From assembly GCF_002934445.1 (NCBI RefSeq), contig NZ_PTJE01000001.1, positions 806,001 to 870,000 on the forward strand: a DNA stretch of 64,000 bases. The letters run 5' to 3'. Numbering within the stretch: position 1 is the first letter of the stretch; every line of letters begins with the position of its first letter. Below are positions 1 through 8,746 of this stretch, in pieces. The stretch is from Nonlabens xylanidelens (GTDB lineage Bacteria > Bacteroidota > Bacteroidia > Flavobacteriales > Flavobacteriaceae). The notes beneath the pieces are model-generated. The model did no database searches. It had not been told where the DNA came from and saw only the letters and a list, made by a program, of their open reading frames with translations. A program made the position numbers and the translations under genes.

Positions 1-33
1 ATTAAATAGTATGCTCGCTTTAAGGGAAAAAAG

Positions 34-41
34 TATCTTTG
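34..41 (+). promoter_or_regulatory. Candidate -7 promoter element for hflX
   Basis: TATCTTTG fits the Bacteroidota primary sigma factor -7 consensus TAnnTTTG and lies 19 nt before the hflX ATG. I see no clear -33 TTTG box at the usual spacing, so the call rests on the -7 element and its position. Confidence 0.45.
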
Positions 42-60
42 TTATAGTCTAAAAATCTTT

Positions 61-1275
61 ATGTTAGAATTAGAAAATCACGAATACGAAAAAGCAATCC
101 TCGTAGGTGTTGTTACTCAACAACAAAATGAAGATAAGCTTAATGAATACATGGATGAGTTAGAGTTTCTAGCTTATACCGCTGGTGCAACCGTTAGTAA
201 ACGTTTTCATCAAAAAATGCAAAAACCCAATCCTAAGACTTTTGTAGGAAAGGGTAAAATGGAAGAAATCGCAGCCTATGTGCAATCACATAATATAGGT
301 ACCATTATTTTTGATGATGAGCTTTCTCCATCTCAGCAAAAGAATATTGAAAAAATTCTCGAGGCAAAAATTATTGATAGAACCTATTTGATTCTAGACA
401 TATTTGCACAACGAGCACAAACCAGTTATGCACGTACTCAAGTAGAACTGGCACAATATGAATACCTCTTACCTCGATTAGTTGGACTATGGACGCACCT
501 TGAAAGACAAAAAGGTGGTATAGGAATGCGTGGTCCTGGAGAAACTGAAATAGAAACCGATAGACGTATTGTACGCGATCGCATCACATTACTTAAGAAA
601 AAACTCCTGACCATCGATAAGCAAATGTCCACACAACGTGGTAATCGTGGTGCATTAGTTCGTGTAGCGTTAGTCGGTTACACAAATGTTGGAAAAAGTA
701 CGTTGATGAATACCGTTGCAAAAAGTGAGGTATTTGCAGAAAATAAACTCTTTGCAACATTAGATACTACGGTACGCAAAGTAGTGCTGCGCAACATGCC
801 TTTTTTATTGACAGATACGGTAGGGTTTATAAGAAAACTGCCTACACAACTGGTAGAGTCTTTTAAATCGACGTTAGATGAAGTCCGAGAATCTGATTTA
901 CTGCTTCATGTTGTAGATATATCCCATGAATCTTTTGAAGATCATATTGCTTCTGTAAATAGAATTTTGGGAGAAATAGACGCGACCGATAAGCCTATGA
1001 TTATGGTTTTTAATAAAATTGATGCTTACAAGGCTCAAGATTATGACGAAACTGATTTAATGGAAGAGCGTACTTCTGCTCATTACTCACTAGAAGAATG
1101 GCGTGAAACATGGATGGCAAAAATGGGTGAAAACGTGATCTTTATTTCAGCTACCGAAAAGGAAAATATGGATGATTTCCGTAAGAAAGTATATGATCGT
1201 GTACGTGAGATTCACGTGAAGCGTTTTCCTTATAACGCATTTTTATATCCTGAATATGTAGAAGAAGAAGAGTAA
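61..1275 (+). CDS. hflX: GTPase HflX (ribosome-splitting/associated GTPase)
   Basis: HflX is a cytoplasmic translational GTPase of the OBG-HflX superfamily that binds the 50S subunit and is linked to rescue or splitting of stalled ribosomes. The 404-aa product has the family's N-terminal domain with a conserved NPKTFVGKGK-type segment near residues 53-65 and a coiled glycine-rich linker (GGIGMRGPGETEIETDRR) near 151-168. The G domain carries G1 (GYTNVGKST, about 207-215), DTTVRK, G3 DTVGF (about 252-256) and G4 NKID (about 318-321). Length is normal and all G motifs are intact. It is monocistronic, followed at once by a strong hairpin terminator. Confidence 0.95.
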   Translation: MLELENHEYEKAILVGVVTQQQNEDKLNEYMDELEFLAYTAGATVSKRFHQKMQKPNPKTFVGKGKMEEIAAYVQSHNIGTIIFDDELSPSQQKNIEKILEAKIIDRTYLILDIFAQRAQTSYARTQVELAQYEYLLPRLVGLWTHLERQKGGIGMRGPGETEIETDRRIVRDRITLLKKKLLTIDKQMSTQRGNRGALVRVALVGYTNVGKSTLMNTVAKSEVFAENKLFATLDTTVRKVVLRNMPFLLTDTVGFIRKLPTQLVESFKSTLDEVRESDLLLHVVDISHESFEDHIASVNRILGEIDATDKPMIMVFNKIDAYKAQDYDETDLMEERTSAHYSLEEWRETWMAKMGENVIFISATEKENMDDFRKKVYDRVREIHVKRFPYNAFLYPEYVEEEE

Positions 1276-1296
1276 AAGAAAATATTGTTTATAATT

Positions 1297-1329
1297 AAAA
1301 AAGGGTGGAGTTAATTCCACCCTTTTTTA
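1297..1329 (+). terminator. Rho-independent terminator after hflX
   Basis: The stem is built from AAAAGGGTGGA and TCCACCCTTTT with a short TTAAT-type loop, followed by a T-run. It starts about 20 nt after the hflX stop. The A-run upstream would also allow it to act on the opposite strand. Confidence 0.85.
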
Positions 1330-1353
1330 TATTTAGGTATTAAAAGTTGCCTT

Positions 1354-1884
1354 ATGAAAAAAGTCATTTTTGCACTAGTTTTACTAGTAACTTTAAGCTC
1401 TTGCCAGCAAAAAGAAACTGCACAAACGTTTATTGGAGAAGAATTGAAAACTATGGAAGATAGAAAAGCATTTCTTCAAGAGGTGTTTGAATCTGACCAA
1501 CAAGTAAGAGAAGGTTTATCTGAAACTGAATTAAGTGAAAAAGCCTACTACGATAGAATGGATGAAGCAGATGACGTTAATTTGTCTAAAATCAAATGGT
1601 ATCTAGATAACTATGATTATCCTAGTAAAAAGGTGTTCAATGAATCTCAATCTATGATTCCTGCCTTAGTGGTTCATCATTCTTTTGAGCCTAATATTAG
1701 AAGAAAAATGTACCCTAAATTCAAGACGGCTTATGATGAAAAAAATCTGGATCCAGATTTTTTTGCTCTTTACCTAGGAAGACTTTTCGAAATTGAAAAC
1801 GATACATATTTTAGAATGCAAAGTCCTTATAGTATTGAAGATCAAATATCGACTCTTATCGATACTTTACAATTAAAAAAATAA
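1354..1884 (+). CDS. DUF6624-like lipoprotein
   Basis: The 176-aa product begins with a lipoprotein signal peptide (MKKVIFALVLLVTLSSC, lipobox LSSC with the modified cysteine at residue 17), so it should be membrane-anchored outside the cytoplasm. The mature part is acidic and helical. The segment WYLDNYDYPSKKVFNESQ followed by ALVVHHS resembles the Gly/Tyr-x-Pro and late QHA/HHS pattern of DUF6624 proteins; that assignment is from memory of the family. No catalytic function is known. It stands alone between hflX and the peptidase gene. Confidence 0.65.
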   Translation: MKKVIFALVLLVTLSSCQQKETAQTFIGEELKTMEDRKAFLQEVFESDQQVREGLSETELSEKAYYDRMDEADDVNLSKIKWYLDNYDYPSKKVFNESQSMIPALVVHHSFEPNIRRKMYPKFKTAYDEKNLDPDFFALYLGRLFEIENDTYFRMQSPYSIEDQISTLIDTLQLKK

Positions 1885-2004
1885 ACTATAAGCTCCTATA
1901 ACAAAGAGGGGTATTCGTTACACCATTTTTGATAAGAGCAATTAATAAAATCATCGTCGTTTTCCTTAACTTTAAAGCCTAGGGGAAATACATAATATAA
2001 TTGA

Positions 2005-3246
2005 ATGACTGACGACGTTGCAATAGATAAAAAGGCACTTTTAGAGCCTTTTCCATACCATAAAAAACTAAGAGACCATTTAAAAAGTCGCAAGAAAACC
2101 TGGCAATGGTTTAAAGACGAGAAGGTTAAAGCACAACAAGTAGAGTCTTTTAAAAAGAATCTGCTTAAAAACACTTACCGTCTAGATCTAGATAGTCATG
2201 CAAATTTATACCGTGTGTCTGACGCTATTTGTAAAGACCTAAATATCGATGCACAAGTCACTTTCTATCAAGAGAACAACAGTCTACAAGTAAATGCAAG
2301 TATTTCTGTAATTGAGAGAGAAGCGCATATTGTTTTTTCTGGTAATGTTTTACAGTTGTTAGATGATAAACAGTTAAAGGCCTTAATAGCTCACGAGCTC
2401 TCGCACTACCTTTTCTTTAAAATAGAAGATGGAGATTATGAGGTGACACAACGTATAGTTCTTGCTCTAGCAAACGACTCTCGTAGTGAGGATAGCATCA
2501 TAGAAACGGCACGTATTTTTCAACTGTACCTCGAACTTTTTTGTGATACAGGTGCTTTTAAATCTTGTAGAGAACACTACACGGTTATACAAATGCTCAT
2601 CAAATTAAATACAGGGCTGGCAGACGTAAATGCACAAAGTTACCTAGACCAGGCCAAAGAAATCATAAGTCAGGAAGATGAATCTACTAACCAGCAAACA
2701 CACCCAGAATCCTACTTGCGCAGTATTGCTCTAGATTTAAAAGCACGCAATTCTAAAGATTATGAAGAAGAACTACACAGGTTAATAGAGGGAAAGTGGG
2801 ATATCAATAGCCTAGATATTTTTGAACAAGAAGAGACTCGAGCATTAACATCTGACTTTATACAGCTTATTTTAAGGCCTCAATGGATCAATTCTAATGC
2901 TGTGATGAATCTAGCACAACAGTTTTTTCCAGACTTTAATAGAAGTGAAAAGATAGATACGAGTTCGCTTTCGCGAAAGCTGAAACACACCACACCTAGT
3001 ACTAAGAGTTATTTATGTTATCTCTTATTGGACTTTGCTAGAATAGATAGCGCACTAGAAAAATTACCGCTCGCGCATACTTTGGAGGTGTCAGAATTAT
3101 TAGAGTTAAAAGAAGATTACGAGCGTATTCTAAGAAAGGAGTTAAAACTGACTATTAGAGATTTCAAGAAATTAAAGGAAGAGGCTATGAATGATTTGAG
3201 CCGTGTAACCGAGAACCCAGATAGCAGTATTTACGACAATGAGTGA
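2005..3246 (+). CDS. M48-like zinc metallopeptidase, coupled to the downstream giant helicase
   Basis: The 413-aa protein carries a zinc peptidase motif HELSH at residues 130-134 (within LIAHELSHYLFF), with ELFCD at 177-181 supplying a plausible third ligand, the arrangement of M48-type peptidases. There is no signal peptide or obvious membrane segment, so it looks cytoplasmic, unlike HtpX. The C-terminal half is helical and charged with no domain I recognise. Its stop overlaps the start of the next gene (ATGAGTGA, 8 nt shared), which implies translational coupling and a shared process with the DUF4011-WGR helicase. A copy of the dispersed palindrome lies in the gene at 2967-2980, read as LSRKL. 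Confidence 0.7.
   Translation: MTDDVAIDKKALLEPFPYHKKLRDHLKSRKKTWQWFKDEKVKAQQVESFKKNLLKNTYRLDLDSHANLYRVSDAICKDLNIDAQVTFYQENNSLQVNASISVIEREAHIVFSGNVLQLLDDKQLKALIAHELSHYLFFKIEDGDYEVTQRIVLALANDSRSEDSIIETARIFQLYLELFCDTGAFKSCREHYTVIQMLIKLNTGLADVNAQSYLDQAKEIISQEDESTNQQTHPESYLRSIALDLKARNSKDYEEELHRLIEGKWDINSLDIFEQEETRALTSDFIQLILRPQWINSNAVMNLAQQFFPDFNRSEKIDTSSLSRKLKHTTPSTKSYLCYLLLDFARIDSALEKLPLAHTLEVSELLELKEDYERILRKELKLTIRDFKKLKEEAMNDLSRVTENPDSSIYDNE
2967..2980. repeat. Dispersed palindrome copy 1 (in M48-like gene)
   Basis: GCTTTCGCGAAAGC, 14 bp of perfect self-complementarity. The next pair is C/T, so the usual outer CG is lost on the right side. Read in frame as LSRKL. Confidence 0.9.
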
Positions 3247-6200
3247 TTATAAAGCAAGTTTTTTCAGTCTGCTAGATGAGGTTAAAGAACATGGAGGCAG
3301 TACGACACCAGATTTTATAGCTAGAGTATTACCACTTTTAGAAAAAGCACATTTTCTTAGAGAGCGCAATCTAGTTTTAGGTATTTATTCTATCGATTCT
3401 ATTGATTATAACGGTCGCGTGCTAGTAACTGAATCTGAGGGAAAAAATTTCACACAGTCTAATAAAGTATTCAAGAAGCCTAAACAACGTTATGCGGTTG
3501 AGGTAAGTGTAAATTATAAAGAGGTAAGTTCTCTTGACCCATTAGATGCTCCAGATGATTATGGTGATAGACTTTATGATCATGACGCGATTCATAAAGA
3601 TCTAGATGTTCCTATTTCAAAACCGGTCTATTTACCGCATTATAAAACTTGGGATTTTGAAACTGGTCATTACGATCCTATTACCGAGATTTTTACATTA
3701 GGTTTTATACTAGCTAGTGTAGCCTATGGTATAGATTTTAGAGATGTAGAAGAGTTAGAGCGTTTTGTAGAAAACAGAGAGCGACTTTATTTTTATAATA
3801 AAAACTTGCACCCTACTATACATCATGTAATTAGGGAGATGACACCACTTTATAGAGAAGGTCGTGCGCCTAGTCTAGAAGAAATAATAGCAAAGCTTAA
3901 AAATTATCGTGATTTTAATCCAGAAAACTATGTAGATCTTACCGATACAGAAGGTTTTAGAAATCTAAATCTGTCGGATCGTGGTAGTTATATTCTAGAT
4001 AAATTAAAACGCAGACTCTTTGATATCTCTAGAAGAAATAAATTACTCTATTTTAATGATCGAGGTGGTTTTTTAAACCTTACAGAGTCCTCTGTACCTA
4101 TGTTGTTGGACTATAAAAATATCAATGAGAAAGATTTAATATTTTGGAATAGTCATATACAGACTCAATTTATAAGCAAGAAAAAGATAAATCTTAACCG
4201 CTATCTAGACATAGATCAAAATAGATTTTTATCTCCAGCACTTAATAAAATACGATTAGAAGCGCGCAAGAGTAAGAACGAATACGGTTTTGACCAGCTG
4301 CGTGTTGTAGTCGCATTTTTACACTGGTATAATTTTAAAGAAAGCGCAGACGAGCGTATAAGTTCGCCACTTTTATTACTGCCAGTTTCTATCACAAAGA
4401 AAAAGGGGATAAAAGATAAGTATGAATTAACGGTAAATGATACAGAGGCCGAGGTGAATCCTGTCTTGAGTTATTACCTCAAGGATCTTTATGACATAGA
4501 TTTGCCAGATTTTGTAGATCTAGAAACGAGTAGCATAGAAGAGCTGGTACAAAGTATAAAAAATCAGATTGCTCTAGGCGGCACAGGAATAGATTTACAA
4601 TGGCGCGATAAGCCTAAAATACAGCTCATACATAAAATTGCAAAACGCAACTTTAAACTTAAAAAGCGTAAACTTAATAACCGTAATTCTGGTTTAAGCA
4701 CTCGTAGTTATGACTATTCTTATGACGCTGAAAATGTGAAGCCGTTAGGTCTCGCAATTTTCAACAATCTAATTGCCAAAAAACACAACCAGTTAGAATA
4801 CATCATTAACGAAGACATTAATCCCTACACAGATCTTGCTGTTGCAGAGCGCAGGCGTAGTTTTTACCATACCGATAACGATGGAAAGGTGAATCCGCTG
4901 GTGTGGGAAGTGGATACTTGCAACATGACTCTAGGTAATTTTAAATACCGTAAAATGAGTCTTGTACGTGATTATTCTGAGATCTTAAAAGCAGATATTA
5001 AAGATGATGTTTTTGATGAGCTCTTCAGCGATCAGCCTAAAAATATTAATCTAGACGCTTATAAAAAAACCAGTCTAGAAGAGCTGTATCCTATTATACA
5101 GTCCGACCCAACACAATCGCAAGCGGTTTTAAAAGCACGATCTGGAGAGAATTATATTATTCAAGGACCACCAGGAACAGGTAAATCACAAACGATTACT
5201 AACCTCATAGCCGACTATGTGGCGAGAGATAAAAAAGTACTTTTCGTTTGTGAAAAGCGTGCAGCGTTAGATGTAGTTTTTCACCGTTTAAAAAATAAAA
5301 AATTAGATGAGTTGTGTTGCTTAATTCACGATTCTCAAACCGATAAAAAAGCTTTTATCATGAACCTCAAAGATACGTATGAGGCTTTCATGAAAAAGAA
5401 TATGAATACGAGCACGCTTTCGCGAAAGCGAGATAAAACCATCCAAGAAATAGAAACACATCTAGGTAAATTAGAAAAGTTTCATATAAATATGCGAGAT
5501 GGTGAGCCGCCTTTATACGATTTATATCAAGTATTGATCGCTTATTATCAAGAAAAGGAAATGCTCTCAGATCAAGAGTTGATTTATGTACCTTTTTATA
5601 AAGAATGGGCAGATAATGAAACGTGGATCACAGAATTTATCTCGCAAGTAAAGCTTAATGACCACGGCAGTTCTATTGCAAACTATGCTTTAAATGGTGT
5701 TGCTGTAGAAATATTACAGGCATCTAATGTAAAAGGAGAGGTGCTTGAGAAGATAGAAAAAGCTACAGATGGATTAGATGCCCTGGTAGAACTGTTAGAT
5801 CAACAAGAAGTTGAGGTAAAAGAACAATCTATAGAGGCGTGGCATCAAGAATTTGATTTTGCAGAGAAAGTAGCGAGAATAGTAGAGCGTGATTCTTTAG
5901 GTATTTTTGATAAAAAAACCATCGCCGCGTCAGAGTTAGATAACCTGAATAGAAAATTAGAGAAACAAAGAAGGCTGCACGAGCGACTTATAGAAGAGAA
6001 TGAAAACTGGACTCAAAAATTTGATGATACAGACGCAAAGACAGCTCTCCAAAAATGGGAGAAGCTAGACGGTAGTTTCTTTAAATTTCTAAATCCGGGC
6101 TGGTATAAATTAAAAGGACAGGTAAAAGCTTCTTATAATTTTAATGCCCACCAGATAAAACCAGAAATAAGCAATGTTCTTAAATCGCTTAATGAAGAAT

Positions 6201-8743
6201 ATGAAGCGTTAGAGCAGTTAGAGGAGCAAAGAGAAGAGGCGGCACAAAGATTTGGTCTTACTAATTTTGTAACAGATTATCATTGGATTCAAGAGCAGCA
6301 AGATAATCCAGATCATATTATCAAAGCATGGACGACTAGAGATCATACTTCTTATGTACGTTCCTTATTAAGTTTTAAATCTCAATTTGATGAGTTGTAT
6401 AATCATCTAGAAGGTCTGTTCTCTAATCATGGAGCGCAGACACTATCGCAAATTGAAGACCAATTGCAGCGTGGAAGAGCCGCTGTACATACCCTAGGTT
6501 TATTTGCTCCTTATATAGAGCAACTTCATGGGTTGAGTCCAGAGATGCAACAGAATCTACGCACCAGAGACTGGCAAACAGATGATATTGCTTTTCACAC
6601 CGCTTATAAATCTGTAAAGGAGGTTTATGAAAAGGATCCTGTGTTTTCTCAATCTAGTGAAGACGGTTTAGGAAATTCTGTGCGTAAAATAAGCTCGCTA
6701 TTAGATAGTTATTACGATTCTAATGTCGCATTTATACGTTCTAAGATTAGAGATAAATTCTTAAATAAAGTGCGTATTACAGAGTCTGTGGCTGCACAGT
6801 TAACAGAAGAAGAGAAAGTTCTTAAAAAGGAATACAATGCATCGCGCAGGATTCTGGAAAATGAATTCGGTAAGAGCATGCGTTATAAATCTATACGTGA
6901 ACTTGCGACTGGAGATGCCCAAGATATTATGACTACACTTAAACCAGTGTGGTTAATGAGTCCGCTTAGTGTTAGTGATTCTATGCCTATTGACACCTCT
7001 ATTTTTGATGTGGTTATTTATGACGAGGCATCTCAAATAACGGTAGAAGAAGGTGTTCCTTCACTTTTCAGAACTCATCAAACTATAATTGTAGGAGATG
7101 AAATGCAAATGCCGCCTACTAACTTTTTCAGTGCAAATGTTACCGATCAAGAAGAAGACGAAGAAGAAACAGAAGAAAAAATAGGTATAAGTCTCGATGC
7201 AGATAGTTTATTAAATCAAGGGGCTCGTAAATTGAGTTCTGTAATGTTAGGCTGGCATTACCGCAGCCGTCGGGAGAGTTTAATAAGTTTTAGTAATGCA
7301 GCATTTTATAAAAGAAACCTACTTACTATACCAGACAGTCGCATACCTAATGCTGGTATTGAGCCACTAGCTCCTATAATAGATCCAGATCAAGAAATCG
7401 ATTATAAAGATGTTTTGAGCCGCAGCATCAGTTATCATTATATGGAAAATGCTATTTACCATAAACGTACTAATAAAGATGAGGCTGCTTATATCGCAAA
7501 CTTGGTACGTACTTTCTTAATGAATGACATTAAAAAAAGTATAGGTATTGTAGCTTTTTCTATGGATCAACAAAGTGAGATAGAGAGTGCTCTCGATAAA
7601 CTAGCGTTAGAAGACCCTCAATTCGGTATACAATTAGAAGAAGAATACCAGCGTACAGAAGAAGATCAATTCATAGGTTTATTTGTCAAAAATCTAGAAA
7701 ATGTTCAGGGTGATGAGCGTGATATAATTATCATGAGTATTTGTTATGGGTTTAATAATCAGGGCAAGATGTTTATGAACTTTGGACCTATTAATAGACG
7801 CGGTGGTGAGAAGAGGCTTAATGTTATCTTTTCAAGAGCAAAGCAAAATATGATGATCGTTTCTTCTATTCAGGCAGAAAATATCAAGAACGATTATAAT
7901 GAAGGAGCAAATTACTTTAAGAAGTTCTTGAAGTACGCAAAACATACATCTGATGGTCAGTTAATGGCGGCCAATTCTGTTCTCGATAATTTACATGCTC
8001 ACGAAGATGAAGCTGAGAAAACCAAACGTCTGCCTATTATTAATCAGTTGAAAGAAAAGCTGGAAGCCAAAGGTTATACGATAGACGATGCCGTTGGGCA
8101 ATCTCATTTTAAATGTGATATCGCTGTGCGCGAAAACGAGGCGACTTCTTACAAACTTGCTATATTAATAGATCGTTCTACTCATTATGCAACTGATAAT
8201 ATCTTGGAGCAATACTGTCAGAAACCAGATGTTCTAAGAGCATTCGGCTGGAAACTGCAACATGTTTATAGCAAAGACTGGTTAGAACAACCAGAACGTG
8301 TGATGGAAAAAATCATGCAAAGGTTAGAAGGTGAACTTGAACTCGAAACGGAACTCGAACTTGAAAATGAACTTGAGAACAAATCTGAAAACGAATTAGA
8401 GACTCCAATTGAAGAGCAGATTTCATCTACTGTAAATGAAGAATTACCAGCTGCAAAACCTCAGGAAAAGAAAGATCTATTAGAACTTGATGAGGATTTG
8501 AAACCTAAAAAAGAAGAAAAATCTAGTAGCAATTTAATCTTTAAACGTTATGAATTCTCAGAAGGTTCTAGTAACAAGTTTTGGGAAATTTCTGTGGATG
8601 GATTTGATATCATTACTAGATATGGTCGCATAGGTAATAAAGCACAAGAAAATAGAAAAACCTTTGAAGATCAAGTATCAGTTCTTAAAGAAGAAATGCG
8701 ATTAATAGGAGTGAAAACTCGTAAGGGGTATAGACCGGTTTAG
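3239..8743 (+). CDS. Giant DUF4011-type superfamily 1 helicase with nuclease-like and WGR domains
   Basis: The 1834-aa protein has a DUF4011 segment (about 248-460, starting ILDKLKRRLFDISRRNKLLYF) and an SF1 helicase core split over a long insertion. Walker A is GPPGTGKS at 643-650, Walker B is DEAS at 1262-1265, followed by the WHYRSRRESLISFSN motif, VQGDERD and FSRAKQN. After the core, about 1605-1700 (GYTIDDAVGQSHFKCDIAV, later LAILID) resembles the PD-(D/E)XK/Vsr-like MTES_1575 endonuclease domain. An acidic ELELE-rich linker (about 1700-1765) leads to a C-terminal WGR domain (about 1765-1834, with TRYGRIG), a nucleic-acid-binding module known from PARPs. Proteins of this architecture recur in candidate antiphage or DNA-repair contexts; here that role is inferred. 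The gene overlaps the M48-like peptidase gene by 8 nt. Confidence 0.8.
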   Translation: MSDYKASFFSLLDEVKEHGGSTTPDFIARVLPLLEKAHFLRERNLVLGIYSIDSIDYNGRVLVTESEGKNFTQSNKVFKKPKQRYAVEVSVNYKEVSSLDPLDAPDDYGDRLYDHDAIHKDLDVPISKPVYLPHYKTWDFETGHYDPITEIFTLGFILASVAYGIDFRDVEELERFVENRERLYFYNKNLHPTIHHVIREMTPLYREGRAPSLEEIIAKLKNYRDFNPENYVDLTDTEGFRNLNLSDRGSYILDKLKRRLFDISRRNKLLYFNDRGGFLNLTESSVPMLLDYKNINEKDLIFWNSHIQTQFISKKKINLNRYLDIDQNRFLSPALNKIRLEARKSKNEYGFDQLRVVVAFLHWYNFKESADERISSPLLLLPVSITKKKGIKDKYELTVNDTEAEVNPVLSYYLKDLYDIDLPDFVDLETSSIEELVQSIKNQIALGGTGIDLQWRDKPKIQLIHKIAKRNFKLKKRKLNNRNSGLSTRSYDYSYDAENVKPLGLAIFNNLIAKKHNQLEYIINEDINPYTDLAVAERRRSFYHTDNDGKVNPLVWEVDTCNMTLGNFKYRKMSLVRDYSEILKADIKDDVFDELFSDQPKNINLDAYKKTSLEELYPIIQSDPTQSQAVLKARSGENYIIQGPPGTGKSQTITNLIADYVARDKKVLFVCEKRAALDVVFHRLKNKKLDELCCLIHDSQTDKKAFIMNLKDTYEAFMKKNMNTSTLSRKRDKTIQEIETHLGKLEKFHINMRDGEPPLYDLYQVLIAYYQEKEMLSDQELIYVPFYKEWADNETWITEFISQVKLNDHGSSIANYALNGVAVEILQASNVKGEVLEKIEKATDGLDALVELLDQQEVEVKEQSIEAWHQEFDFAEKVARIVERDSLGIFDKKTIAASELDNLNRKLEKQRRLHERLIEENENWTQKFDDTDAKTALQKWEKLDGSFFKFLNPGWYKLKGQVKASYNFNAHQIKPEISNVLKSLNEEYEALEQLEEQREEAAQRFGLTNFVTDYHWIQEQQDNPDHIIKAWTTRDHTSYVRSLLSFKSQFDELYNHLEGLFSNHGAQTLSQIEDQLQRGRAAVHTLGLFAPYIEQLHGLSPEMQQNLRTRDWQTDDIAFHTAYKSVKEVYEKDPVFSQSSEDGLGNSVRKISSLLDSYYDSNVAFIRSKIRDKFLNKVRITESVAAQLTEEEKVLKKEYNASRRILENEFGKSMRYKSIRELATGDAQDIMTTLKPVWLMSPLSVSDSMPIDTSIFDVVIYDEASQITVEEGVPSLFRTHQTIIVGDEMQMPPTNFFSANVTDQEEDEEETEEKIGISLDADSLLNQGARKLSSVMLGWHYRSRRESLISFSNAAFYKRNLLTIPDSRIPNAGIEPLAPIIDPDQEIDYKDVLSRSISYHYMENAIYHKRTNKDEAAYIANLVRTFLMNDIKKSIGIVAFSMDQQSEIESALDKLALEDPQFGIQLEEEYQRTEEDQFIGLFVKNLENVQGDERDIIIMSICYGFNNQGKMFMNFGPINRRGGEKRLNVIFSRAKQNMMIVSSIQAENIKNDYNEGANYFKKFLKYAKHTSDGQLMAANSVLDNLHAHEDEAEKTKRLPIINQLKEKLEAKGYTIDDAVGQSHFKCDIAVRENEATSYKLAILIDRSTHYATDNILEQYCQKPDVLRAFGWKLQHVYSKDWLEQPERVMEKIMQRLEGELELETELELENELENKSENELETPIEEQISSTVNEELPAAKPQEKKDLLELDEDLKPKKEEKSSSNLIFKRYEFSEGSSNKFWEISVDGFDIITRYGRIGNKAQENRKTFEDQVSVLKEEMRLIGVKTRKGYRPV
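5415..5430. repeat. Dispersed palindrome copy 2 (in helicase gene)
   Basis: CGCTTTCGCGAAAGCG, exact 16-bp copy, read in frame as LSRKR in a charged region after the Walker A lobe. Confidence 0.95.
8326..8425 (+). repeat. Low-complexity acidic linker repeat inside the helicase gene
   Basis: Imperfect 6-nt units (GAACTT/GAACTC and variants) encode an ELELETELELENELEN-type run, a flexible acidic spacer between the nuclease-like and WGR domains. Short tandem units of this kind can change length by slippage, always in multiples of three here. Confidence 0.7.
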
Positions 8744-8746
8744 TTT

